DNA of 15,528 bases from Bacteroidota bacterium (GTDB taxonomy: Bacteria; Bacteroidota; Bacteroidia; Bacteroidales; VadinHA17), in contig DAOVQI010000024.1 in NCBI GenBank assembly GCA_030628785.1, positions 1 through 15,528 on the forward strand, in the 5' to 3' direction. This document shows positions 1-6,356 of the stretch, piece by piece. A program made the position numbers and the translations under genes. Under the pieces are notes generated by a model, which saw only the letters and a program-made list of their open reading frames with translations, was not told where the DNA came from and searched no databases. Position 1 is the first letter of the stretch. Each line of letters begins with the position of its first letter.

Positions 1-65
1 GCAACAGCCGGGGGGAGGTGGTCTGACCAATTATTTCCTCAATTTTATATCTACCATCCCGTGGC

Positions 66-209
66 TGTATCAAAACCATATTTAACCGCTAAGAATGCAG
101 AGTATACGCAAAGGGCGCAAGATGCTATCTATTTAAATATCAATCCTTTGCGAACTCAGCGCATTCTTTGCGCACTTTACGGTTAAGTGTTTTTTCGTGT
201 TTTGATACA
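66..209. repeat. Long imperfect palindrome, about 144 bp
   Basis: The outer arms TGTATCAAAAC (66-76) and GTTTTGATACA (199-209) are perfect 11-bp complements. Further in, TTAACC (82-87) pairs with GGTTAA (181-186), GAATGC (93-98) with GCATTC (161-166), and CGCAAAGG (107-114) with CCTTTGCG (145-152). Both arms carry the AACCG...CGCAAAG motif. No reading frame supports a gene. It could be a decayed MITE-like element or a structured intergenic repeat; its function is unknown. Confidence 0.6.
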
Positions 210-251
210 CCCCCACCCCTCCTGTCAAGGGGAATTTGTGTTGCTGCATAT

Positions 252-270
252 AGCCGAATACAATTCGGCT
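252..270. repeat. Small hairpin repeat AGCCGAAT/ATTCGGCT
   Basis: An 8-bp perfect stem (252-259 with 263-270) closes a 3-nt loop. No T-run follows, so it does not look like a terminator. It is probably one of the short dispersed intergenic hairpins of this genome. Confidence 0.5.
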
Positions 271-321
271 CTACACTCTTTGCTCTATGCACTGTTTCAA
301 TCAATTTAACAGTTCAATAAT

Positions 322-369
322 TTAACACATAAACACGTAAACACCTTAACACACAAACACATTAATACC
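322..369. repeat. Period-8 tandem array (TTAACACA-like)
   Basis: Six contiguous 8-mers of the form YWAACACN: TTAACACA, TAAACACG, TAAACACC, TTAACACA, CAAACACA, TTAATACC. The period is exact although the units vary. There is no coding signal. Confidence 0.65.
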
Positions 370-390
370 TCAATCCTCATAAACCATAAT

Positions 391-437
391 GACGAACCGC
401 CCGCCCGCCCGAAGTCATTCGGGCAGGGAGCTTCGTC
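391..437. repeat. Two-tier GC-rich hairpin
   Basis: The inner stem is GCCCGAA (407-413) with TTCGGGC (418-424) around a GTCA loop. An outer stem is GACGAA (391-396) with TTCGTC (432-437). The GC-rich block CCGCCCGCCC stands out from the AT-rich surroundings. There is no T-tract, so termination is unlikely. Confidence 0.5.
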
Positions 438-464
438 CTACTCACCAATTTTTACACCTTCAAT

Positions 465-491
465 CTCAACCTCAATCTTAACCTCAACCTC
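465..491. repeat. Period-6 tandem array (CTCAAC)
   Basis: Four hexamers CTCAAC, CTCAAT, CTTAAC, CTCAAC plus a partial unit. It is low-complexity intergenic sequence. Confidence 0.5.
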
Positions 492-560
492 TTTCGTCCT
501 TTATCATTCATCCCTCATCTTTCCGATACTGCATCCTGCTGCTTGCCCTGTTAAATTATG

Positions 561-580
561 AAATACAGCGAAGCGTATTT
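561..580. repeat. Hairpin AAATAC/GTATTT with GCGAAGC loop
   Basis: The stem AAATAC (561-566) with GTATTT (575-580) encloses AGCGAAGC, and CCCTGTTAAAT lies just upstream. The layout resembles the larger hairpin at 7976-8017 (CCTGTGAAAT, then a TTCGC core, then ATTTCACAGG), so both may belong to one dispersed hairpin family. Confidence 0.4.
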
Positions 581-653
581 ACAGAATGGTTGTCAATATT
601 ACTCACTTACATTCGTGAGATCGCTACGCTAAGTTCAATCCTTCTCCCCAGCA

Positions 654-714
654 CCCAGTACCCAGTATCCAGTACCCAGTACCCAGTACCCAGTACCCAG
701 TCCAGTATCCAGTA
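654..714. repeat. Period-7 tandem array (CCCAGTA)
   Basis: Nine near-identical copies of CCCAGTA lie back to back, two with T in the first position. Two adjacent units at 696-707 are shortened to 6 nt, as expected from slippage. The array lies downstream of the 3' end of rtcB. Confidence 0.8.
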
Positions 715-727
715 TCAAGCAATTAAC

Positions 728-748
728 ATATAACTTATAACCTATAAC
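728..748 (-). repeat. Period-7 tandem array (GTTATAN)
   Basis: Three units ATATAAC, TTATAAC and CTATAAC, which read GTTATAN on the minus strand. The array ends 7 nt from the rtcB stop codon. The same heptamer is found at 3726-3753 behind another gene's 3' end. Confidence 0.55.
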
Positions 749-755
749 GTTTTAT

Positions 756-1937
756 TTACCCTTTAATCACCGCCAGAGGAGACAGTTCAACTACTATTTC
801 AACCAAATCATCCTGGTTTTTCATAACAGTACCTATATCTTTATAAGCTGAAGGAGCTTCATCAAGATCCCGGGTTGTTTGAATGGAATGGAGAATGCGT
901 TTTTTGTCCAGCCTGGCAATTTCAGTTTTAAGGTCTAATACCCTTTGTGCCTGTTTTCTCCCCATAACCCTGCCTGCTCCATGGGAACAACTCTCAAAAC
1001 TTTCTGCATTTCCTTTACCACGAACAATATAACTCTGGGTACCCTGAGAACCCGGAATAATTCCGGTTTGACCCTTTTTTGCCTGAGTGGCGCCTTTTCG
1101 ATGAACAATAACATTTTGATCGAAATGTTTCTCTTCCGACGCATAATTATGTGCGATATTAATCATAGGGGCAAACGAAATATTGCCTTTATAAACATTC
1201 CTGAAAACTACCATAATCCTTTCGATCATTAACTTCCTGCTGGCAAAAGCAAAATCTACACAGTATTGCATTTCCAGCCAGTAAAGCCGTCCTTCCTCAA
1301 TTTCCAATGGCAAATACGCTAACTGCATTTTCTTTAATGCTTCAAACCCCCATTTAATGTTCAGGGAATTAGCCAATTTATTGTAATAGTCGGCTACCTG
1401 CTTCCCGATATTCCGGCTACCTGAGTGGACCATAATCCATATAAACCCATCCGATCCTCTCTGAATTTCAATGAAATGATTTCCTCCGCCAAGTGTTCCT
1501 AATTGACATAATGCACTGTTATATTCCCTTGAAACAACCGGCAAATCAGAGATATTATAATCACCTGATTTTAGTTTGGGCATTAAGCCCGGATCCTGAG
1601 GCCTTTTATGATGTTTAAATCCCAATGGGATCAGTTTCCGGATTTCATTCATGATGTGCTTTACATCAGACATATTAATTCCAGTCAGTGAGGTTCTTAC
1701 GGCAGACATTCCACATCCGATATCAACGCCCACAGCATTCGGGATAATAACTTTTTTTGTTGCCATCACTCCCCCAATAGGCATCCCATATCCCAGGTGA
1801 CAGTCAGGTAAAATCACGATATGGCTAAAGGCATAGGGATGGTTCGCCAGGTTTTTAGCCTGTTGTAGAGCTCCCGGCTCTATATCCTTCAGCCATAACT
1901 TAATTGGAATTTTTTCCGATTTTAAAATTTGCAGCAT
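756..1937 (-). CDS. rtcB: RtcB-family tRNA-splicing/RNA ligase
   Basis: Predicted cytoplasmic Mn(2+)/GTP-dependent RNA ligase that joins 2',3'-cyclic-phosphate (or 3'-phosphate) ends to 5'-OH ends. The family acts in RNA repair and, in some organisms, tRNA splicing. The expected metal and active-site residues are all visible: D72 and C75 in VGVDIGCGM, H154 in GGGNHF, H171 in HSGSRNIG, H263 in AHNYA, and the guanylated histidine H319 in SHGAGR. SQGTQSYIVRG (297-307) is also typical. At 393 aa it is close to full length for bacterial RtcB, and nothing is missing. The ATG start places the conserved LPDCHLGYGMPIGG block at the normal distance from the N-terminus. No archease, rtcA or rtcR lies beside it, so it is a stand-alone gene here. 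The family call is firm; the physiological substrate is not known. Confidence 0.95.
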   Translation of the reverse strand: MLQILKSEKIPIKLWLKDIEPGALQQAKNLANHPYAFSHIVILPDCHLGYGMPIGGVMATKKVIIPNAVGVDIGCGMSAVRTSLTGINMSDVKHIMNEIRKLIPLGFKHHKRPQDPGLMPKLKSGDYNISDLPVVSREYNSALCQLGTLGGGNHFIEIQRGSDGFIWIMVHSGSRNIGKQVADYYNKLANSLNIKWGFEALKKMQLAYLPLEIEEGRLYWLEMQYCVDFAFASRKLMIERIMVVFRNVYKGNISFAPMINIAHNYASEEKHFDQNVIVHRKGATQAKKGQTGIIPGSQGTQSYIVRGKGNAESFESCSHGAGRVMGRKQAQRVLDLKTEIARLDKKRILHSIQTTRDLDEAPSAYKDIGTVMKNQDDLVEIVVELSPLAVIKG

Positions 1938-2185
1938 CCGATATTTTTCTTATATAAATATAGCATTTTATTTTGAGGCAGGGTTGCTCAATCTTGCACT
2001 TGGCACGATTCCGGTTGTTCTAACCTGGATACTTTAAGTTCGTTGCCTGAATCTAACAGTCATTCAGTGGTTATTAGCTCCGGCTTCGCCTCCGCGTGCA
2101 CAGGGTAAAATTCAAATAAAACCATCTTTTAGAATACCCCTGATATCTAATATTTCAGTATATTGCATGATGTAAATGATTTCTG

Positions 2186-2746
2186 ATGTATCAACACTAT
2201 TATAGAATTCTTGGTATTTCTTCAGGCTCCGGCCTGTCAGAAATAAAGAAAGCGTACCGAACTAAAGCCAAGGAATTCCATCCGGATCTCAATAAAAGCT
2301 CTGATGCAAAAGAAAAATTTATTAAGATAAACGAAGCGTATGAGTTCCTTATCAATAACCAGTTCAGAAAATCACACATCTCCCGGGAAGTCAGGGAACA
2401 ACAATATCGTGACTGGGTTAAGTATGAACGTGAAAAAGCCAGAGTTCGTGCTGCCTATCAGGCAAAGAAGAAATTCGAACAATTTAAACGTTCCCGTATT
2501 TACAAGACAACCCGTATCCTTTATACTTTTTACGATTTCTTTGCAGTAATTATCGGTTTTATCATAATTTTAGGCGTAGTATATGGTCTTAAGTTTCAAA
2601 GCACTTTCGCAGAAGGTATCACGTTTAACTCGATTCTGGCAGCAATACTTCTTTTTTGCATTGGTTTAATATTCATTACTTTTTCAATAATGAATTACTG
2701 GGAACGAACAAAGATCTTCAGACGAAAGAATATTTTTGAACAGTAA
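2186..2746 (+). CDS. Membrane-anchored J-domain (DnaJ-like) protein
   Basis: A J-domain fills residues 4-56 (YYRILGI start, the HPD tripeptide at 32-34 between helices II and III, and the KFIKINEAYEFL helix). J-domains recruit Hsp70/DnaK and stimulate its ATPase. A basic, charged helical linker follows (about 60-110), then two hydrophobic segments at about 117-136 and 148-170, and a short basic tail. It therefore probably sits in the inner membrane with the J-domain in the cytoplasm. It lacks the Gly/Phe region, zinc-finger repeats and substrate-binding domain of true DnaJ, so it is a specialised co-chaperone rather than dnaJ. The start ATG is well placed because the J-domain begins at residue 4. 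Element A begins at its stop codon, so nothing is obviously co-transcribed with it. The client protein is unknown. Confidence 0.88.
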   Translation: MYQHYYRILGISSGSGLSEIKKAYRTKAKEFHPDLNKSSDAKEKFIKINEAYEFLINNQFRKSHISREVREQQYRDWVKYEREKARVRAAYQAKKKFEQFKRSRIYKTTRILYTFYDFFAVIIGFIIILGVVYGLKFQSTFAEGITFNSILAAILLFCIGLIFITFSIMNYWERTKIFRRKNIFEQ

Positions 2747-2801
2747 TAGAAAATAGCTTCGCAAATTAATTAAAAAGAATAGTTAAATTAAAGTTATCCT
2801 C

Positions 2802-2809
2802 TAATTTTG
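2802..2809 (+). promoter_or_regulatory. Bacteroidota -7 box TAATTTTG in element A
   Basis: It matches the Bacteroidota consensus TAnnTTTG exactly, and the same box recurs at the same place in elements B and D. I see no convincing -33 TTTG. Transcription from here would start just before the GGCTAAGG arms. Confidence 0.4.
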
Positions 2810-2846
2810 TAACAAAGTGGTCAAGGCTAAGGCTAAGGCTGAGGCT

Positions 2847-3023
2847 AAGGATATCAAGAGGAAATAGTTATGAACTTAATAATCAATCATTATTATCAAG
2901 GTCATTATATATATTAGCGATGAAGAAAAAGATGTTCTCATCAAGGGCTACAGGGCAGTAATAGAAAAGCCGAATTCAATGATAAAAAGTATAGAAATAG
3001 CCAGGCTAAAAAGAAGATATTAA
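2847..3023 (+). pseudogene. Decayed four-helix-bundle (S23/IVP-family) gene in element A
   Basis: In one frame, the N-terminal piece KDIKRK directly follows the repeat arm. Several stops come next, and then an open stretch (about 2889-3023) that reads like the C-terminal helix of the four-helix-bundle family: YISDEE, then EKPNSMIKSI, then LKRRY before the stop. The family typically starts with a YKDL.VWQ motif and ends with GYISEEE...ML..LIKSL. Both ends lie in the same frame with the middle missing, so this looks like an internal deletion of a gene about 115-125 codons long. The assignment rests on remembered family patterns, not on a search. Element D holds the same 5' part. Confidence 0.5.
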
Positions 3024-3140
3024 ATCCTGAGCCTTAGCCTTTTATTGGGAAAGGCATAACACAACATCATAACTTGCTGTATATTAACAGACAATTTTAA
3101 AATTTCGATACATTTAACCAAGATAATAAATAAAACCATT

Positions 3141-3659
3141 ATGCAAAATAAAAAGATCGAACTGCTTCAAAAGCAGCTTAAAAAATTAGATGCAAAAGAT
3201 TTTAACCTGAATGCCTGGAAGAATTCAAGCATTTTAATTCTGGAAAGGATCTTTGGAAAGGATTCACCAAAAATTAAGAAAATAGATGAAATCCACTACG
3301 ATTTAAGCAGTTGGTCGATGCGAGACACTTTAGGAACTTCCAGTTTGGATGCATGTAAACGAACCGGGAAGGAAATTCTGGAAGTGTGTATTATGGAACT
3401 GGAAACATTGGGTTTACCGGAACAAGAAGAAAAGGATGTAACCGCCAATATCATTGATTTTAATGTGATTCTTCAAGCTCTCGAAAACAAATTAACAATC
3501 TCGAAATTCAAGGAACTCAAACAAATCCTGGAAAAAGAAGAAGACAAAACGAAAAAAATACATGATTTCCTTATGGAAATTGGAACTGAGGTTTCCGTTC
3601 ACATCCTTGCAAACATCATTTCAAACAAGGAAGTCGCCCGTAAAATCCAGTCAACCTGA
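3141..3659 (+). CDS. Hypothetical protein, 172 aa, helical and charged
   Basis: I do not recognise a named family with certainty. The protein is soluble (no signal peptide or membrane segment) and rich in Lys and Glu. The N-terminal half (1-65) has the pattern LLQKQLKKLDAKDF followed by AWKNSSILILERIFG and then YDLSSWSMRD. I associate this with a helical N-terminal region found in assorted bacterial accessory proteins, some of them defence-linked, such as ones carrying TIR domains; that link is from memory and weak. The C-terminal half is predicted helical, and no effector domain follows. The ATG start sits about 20 nt beyond the apparent end of element A, so element A may have replaced or now supplies its upstream region. 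It could be a whole small protein or the surviving N-terminal part of a larger one. The gene ends at a 6-bp inverted repeat. Confidence 0.75.
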   Translation: MQNKKIELLQKQLKKLDAKDFNLNAWKNSSILILERIFGKDSPKIKKIDEIHYDLSSWSMRDTLGTSSLDACKRTGKEILEVCIMELETLGLPEQEEKDVTANIIDFNVILQALENKLTISKFKELKQILEKEEDKTKKIHDFLMEIGTEVSVHILANIISNKEVARKIQST

Positions 3660-3672
3660 CTGTTGACCTTTT
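3650..3672 (+). terminator. Possible weak terminator after the 172-aa gene
   Basis: GTCAAC (3650-3655) pairs with GTTGAC (3662-3667) around a 6-nt loop that contains the stop codon, followed by CTTTT. The stem is short and the T-run is only four bases, so this is tentative. Confidence 0.25.
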
Positions 3673-3725
3673 GTAGCTATTCAGTTTTCATTAGTCTCTT
3701 TTTATATCCAATATAATTGTAAAAA

Positions 3726-3753
3726 GTTATAAGTTATAGGTTATACGTTATAC
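3726..3753 (+). repeat. Period-7 tandem array (GTTATAN)
   Basis: Four exact-period units: GTTATAA, GTTATAG, GTTATAC, GTTATAC. It lies between two convergent genes. The rest of 3754-3979 is gene-free and holds low-complexity ATTCCAT-type sequence (about 3780-3800) and a loose GTTATA relic near 3920. I see no coding or RNA signal there. Confidence 0.65.
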
Positions 3754-3979
3754 CGAAAGAATGCCTTCGGAACAACACTCCAATATTCCATCATTCCATT
3801 ATTATTCGCTCCCATGGTCCTTCCCACAACCTGCTCATGAGGTTTTCGCTCTCAAGTTCGCTCAAACGTTCCACTATTCCATTTTTCCACCTGACACTAT
3901 TCATTTTTCGGATGAACCCATAACTTATAGCTTTTACATAATACATCCCAACATACTAATTGGTTATGATTTTTTTTAC

Positions 3980-4684
3980 CTATCTCTTATGAATTCCGCA
4001 TTCCTTGTTTTCCGTCTTTTCCCACCACCAGCGACCTGCACGTGAGTCTTCACCCTGTTGAATTGCCCGCGTACAAGGTTGACATCCGATACTGGGGAAA
4101 CCTTTATCATGAAGCGGATTGTAGGGTATCTCATTTTCACGGATGTAATCCCAAGCCTGTTTTTCTGTCCAGTGTACAAGAGGATTGACCTTTATTAATC
4201 CGTTCGGTTCATCCCATTCAACCAATTTAGTATTATAACGGGAAACAGTTTGCTCTCTTCGCAAACCTGTAATCCAAATCTCCTTCCCTTCCAAAGCTCT
4301 ATTAAGCGGCTCAATTTTTCTGATATGGCAACAGAGTTTTCTGTTTTCAACACTTTCGTAAAACAAATTGATTCCCTTATTGTTTACCATGGATTCAACT
4401 TGTTTTGCATCAGGGAAAAACACCTGGATTTTTATGCCATACTTCTCATTTGTCCGTTGAAGCAGTTCATGCGATTCCTGAAATAACCTGCCCGTATCCA
4501 ATGTGAAGATTTTAATTGTTGGATCAATAGCCGAAACCATCTGGGTTAAAACCTGGTCTTCAACACTCAAATTGGTAGCAAGAGCTATACTCCCCCGGTA
4601 TCGATCAATAAAAAAAAACAATACTTCTTCTGGTTGTTTATTCTTAAAACGGGCATTCAAATCCCTGATTAATTTCTCTTTCAT
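3980..4684 (-). CDS. cysH: Assimilatory APS reductase ([4Fe-4S] CysH type)
   Basis: Predicted adenylyl-sulfate reductase, which reduces APS to sulfite plus AMP with thioredoxin or glutathione as reductant in cytoplasmic sulfate assimilation. The paired cysteines C118-C119 (KLCCHIRK) and C201/C204 (IGCQPCTR) are the four iron-sulfur ligands that separate APS reductases from cluster-less PAPS reductases. The catalytic Cys is C229 in ECGIHK at the very C-terminus. The nucleotide-binding region includes VEDQVL (41-46) and FTLDTGRLF (60-68), with W137-ITGLRREQ downstream. The 234-aa length is normal and complete. The segment before VEDQVL reads NLS where SFGA/SLGA is more usual. No cysD, cysN or sulfite reductase gene is in the window, so the pathway partners are elsewhere. 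Element B lies just upstream, so the promoter must sit in the short interval before it or within it. Confidence 0.93.
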   Translation of the reverse strand: MKEKLIRDLNARFKNKQPEEVLFFFIDRYRGSIALATNLSVEDQVLTQMVSAIDPTIKIFTLDTGRLFQESHELLQRTNEKYGIKIQVFFPDAKQVESMVNNKGINLFYESVENRKLCCHIRKIEPLNRALEGKEIWITGLRREQTVSRYNTKLVEWDEPNGLIKVNPLVHWTEKQAWDYIRENEIPYNPLHDKGFPSIGCQPCTRAIQQGEDSRAGRWWWEKTENKECGIHKR

Positions 4685-4764
4685 CCGTTCGGGAAAATAG
4701 AAAACATTTAAGAAAATAACTACGCAAATTAATTAAAAAAACGGGTATTATCATAGTAATCGGT

Positions 4765-4772
4765 TAATTTTG
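4765..4772 (+). promoter_or_regulatory. Bacteroidota -7 box TAATTTTG in element B
   Basis: An exact TAnnTTTG match at the position equivalent to those in elements A and D, about 16 nt before the GGCTAAGG arms. Confidence 0.35.
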
Positions 4773-4813
4773 AAATGAATTAACATTAGGCTAAGGCTAA
4801 AGCTAAGGCTGAG

Positions 4814-4943
4814 GAGAGGTATAAGGATTTAGGAAAAAGAATTATATAAACTTTGGCATACAATGATATTACAGAGATGCCTGCCCTATGAAATAATTAT
4901 TATAAATAAAACTCAATACCAGCTAAGAAAATTCATTTTATAA
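4814..4943 (+). pseudogene. Decayed four-helix-bundle gene in element B
   Basis: Directly after the arm, one frame reads ERYKDLGKRII, a stop, then YNDITEMP. This matches the order of the family's YKDL start and its IY.LT..FP helix. From 4881 another frame continues LPYEI and, further on, QYQLRKFIL before a stop, resembling the family's P.EE..GL..QLRRA stretch. At least one frameshift and two stops intervene, so the gene is dead. Nothing recognisable of the C-terminal half remains before the inverted arm at 5069. This is inference from motif order, without a search. Confidence 0.4.
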
Positions 4944-5369
4944 AGAAATAATAATAACACATTAGATAATTATAATAGAAAAATATGTTTAAGATTTTAA
5001 AAATCAGCATAAAAGGGTAGTAATTAGATATAAATTATCCAAAGGACTCCTATGGAGAGGTAAAAAAACCTTAGCCTTAGCCTCAGCCTCAGCCTTATAT
5101 ACGAAAATATCTATGAATATAACATAACCTATTGTATATCAACAAACAAATTTGAAATTCCGTTAAATTAAATTTTGAGAAAACAAAAATACATTTTATT
5201 TTATCAGATTGAAATCCACAATGAGTTGCACTCTGAAATAATAACACCTGAAAAGGAAAATTCATTACACCATTGGGTCATTTTTCAACAATTAACAAGG
5301 GTAATTCTCTTTTGTATTTTCCATTGATTATTTTTCTTTTAAATTTAACCCTGAAATGATTTTTAAAAA

Positions 5370-6353
5370 ATGAAGTTTTTCGTTACCGGTGCTACCGGTT
5401 TTTTAGGCACAGGATTGGTTAATGAGCTTGTTGCCCATGGTCACCAGATTCATTTTCTCTCCCGTGATCCCTTAAAAGTTAACTATTTCAAAAATAAGAA
5501 TGTACGATTTTTTTTGGGAGATGTATTGGATATTGCCAAGATCGAAGAAGCCATGACCGGTTGCAATTATGTTTTTCACCTGGCAGGATGTGTTAAAGCT
5601 TGTACGAAAAAGCCAGATACTTTTTATAAAATCAATGTGCTGGGCACAAAAAACGTGCTGGAAACAGTCAGGAAATTATCAATTAGAAAGACGATTATAA
5701 CCAGCACAGCCGGTATTTTCGGCCCCTCAACCGATGGCATCATTACCGAAACCACAATCCGGAACATCGATTATTTTAATGAATATGAAAAAACAAAAAG
5801 TCAGGCAGAGGAGATCGCACTTGAATATGCCAAGAAGGGGCAAAATATTGTAATTGTTAACCCAACCAGGATTTATGGTCCGGGACCTTTAACGGAAAGT
5901 AATATTGTAACCCTATTGATAAAAAAATATTCGGAGGGAAAATGGAGATTTGTACCGGGGAACGGAGAAACAATCGGAAATTATGTTTACATTGATGATG
6001 TCGTGCAGGGTCACCTGATTGCAATGGAAAAGGGGAAATCGGGTGAAAAATTTATTCTTGGTGGTTCCAATGCAAGTTATATAAAATTTTTTAGAACGAT
6101 AGATAATATCCTGCAAAGAAAATACAGGATAATAAAGGTCCCCGTCTTTTTAATTTTTACTTTCGTCTGGATACAGGTAATTGTCAGCAATCTTTTTGGA
6201 AAGCCTCCTCAGGTAACATCTGGCTGGGTTAAAAAATTCCTGAATGACTGGAACACCTCCAATGAGAAGGCAATGCAAGTATTAGGATACGAGCCAACTA
6301 ACCTTGAGACTGGAATTAAAAAAACATTAAACTGGCTTAACAATTTGAATTAA
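5370..6353 (+). CDS. NAD(P)-dependent epimerase/dehydratase (extended SDR)
   Basis: Rossmann-fold oxidoreductase of the extended short-chain dehydrogenase class, dihydroflavonol-reductase/3-beta-HSD-like. The nucleotide-binding TGATGFLG is at 6-13, the second strand ends in GDV (50-52), and VFHLAG is at 68-73. The catalytic set is S112 (TSTAG) with Y139 and K143 (YEKTK). NPTRIYGPG (164-172) and YIDDVVQGH (207-215) are typical of extended SDRs. The 327-aa length is complete. A hydrophobic stretch at about 258-276 may anchor it to the membrane. It is the first gene of a three-gene run: the next start is 3 nt after its stop. About 200 nt of AT-rich DNA lie between element B and its ATG, with no convincing -7 box visible. 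The substrate cannot be read from the sequence; sterol-like, isoprenoid or sugar-linked compounds are all possible. Confidence 0.88.
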   Translation: MKFFVTGATGFLGTGLVNELVAHGHQIHFLSRDPLKVNYFKNKNVRFFLGDVLDIAKIEEAMTGCNYVFHLAGCVKACTKKPDTFYKINVLGTKNVLETVRKLSIRKTIITSTAGIFGPSTDGIITETTIRNIDYFNEYEKTKSQAEEIALEYAKKGQNIVIVNPTRIYGPGPLTESNIVTLLIKKYSEGKWRFVPGNGETIGNYVYIDDVVQGHLIAMEKGKSGEKFILGGSNASYIKFFRTIDNILQRKYRIIKVPVFLIFTFVWIQVIVSNLFGKPPQVTSGWVKKFLNDWNTSNEKAMQVLGYEPTNLETGIKKTLNWLNNLN

Positions 6354-6356
6354 ATT

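Larger units (their letters stand above)
2745..3117 (+). mobile_element. Repeat element A (four-helix-bundle-type, internally deleted)
   Basis: It starts within the stop codon of the preceding gene and carries the shared 5' edge ending CTTCGCAAATTAATTAAA. Next come a TAATTTTG box (2802-2809), direct-repeat arms of GGCTAAGG/GGCTGAGG (2823-2850), the remnant of a small gene, and an inverted arm CCTGAGCCTTAGCCT (3026-3040). The tail to about 3117 resembles the tail of element B (TGTATATTAACA against TGTATATCAACA). The edges are estimated by comparing A, B and D by eye. No transposase or recombinase is encoded, so any mobility would have to be supplied in trans. Confidence 0.6.
4710..5172 (+). 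mobile_element. Repeat element B (four-helix-bundle-type)
   Basis: The 5' edge reads ATAACTACGCAAATTAATTA. It has the TAATTTTG box (4765-4772) and arms at 4788-4814 (GGCTAAGG, GGCTAAAG and GCTGAGG units). The far arm at 5069-5096 (CCTTAGCCTTAGCCTCAGCC and further) is its inverted complement. The tail (TGTATATCAACA to about 5172) matches the tail of A. Between the arms lie about 250 nt with pieces of a decayed small gene. The sequence is very AT-rich and no intact ORF remains. Boundaries were judged by eye. Confidence 0.6.

Noticed and set aside
654..714. Possible CRISPR array in the CCCAGTA repeats
   Set aside because: The units are 7 nt and contiguous with no spacers, and no cas genes are near.
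945..1232. Open frame of 95 codons on the plus strand opposite rtcB
   Set aside because: It lies wholly inside the well-supported rtcB gene on the other strand, has no recognisable motif, and is a shadow frame.
1938..2185. Search for an RNA gene or riboswitch between rtcB and the J-domain gene
   Set aside because: I find no cloverleaf, long stem or recognisable conserved RNA element in this stretch. It only holds the two upstream regions.
3761..4045. Open frame of 94 codons between the 172-aa gene and cysH
   Set aside because: It is made of low-complexity ATTCCAT-type sequence, overlaps the conserved 3' end of cysH, and its translation has no protein-like composition.
5173..5369. Promoter search upstream of the SDR operon
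   Set aside because: There are several AT-rich stretches but no TAnnTTTG with an acceptable -33 TTTG, so no promoter is reported.
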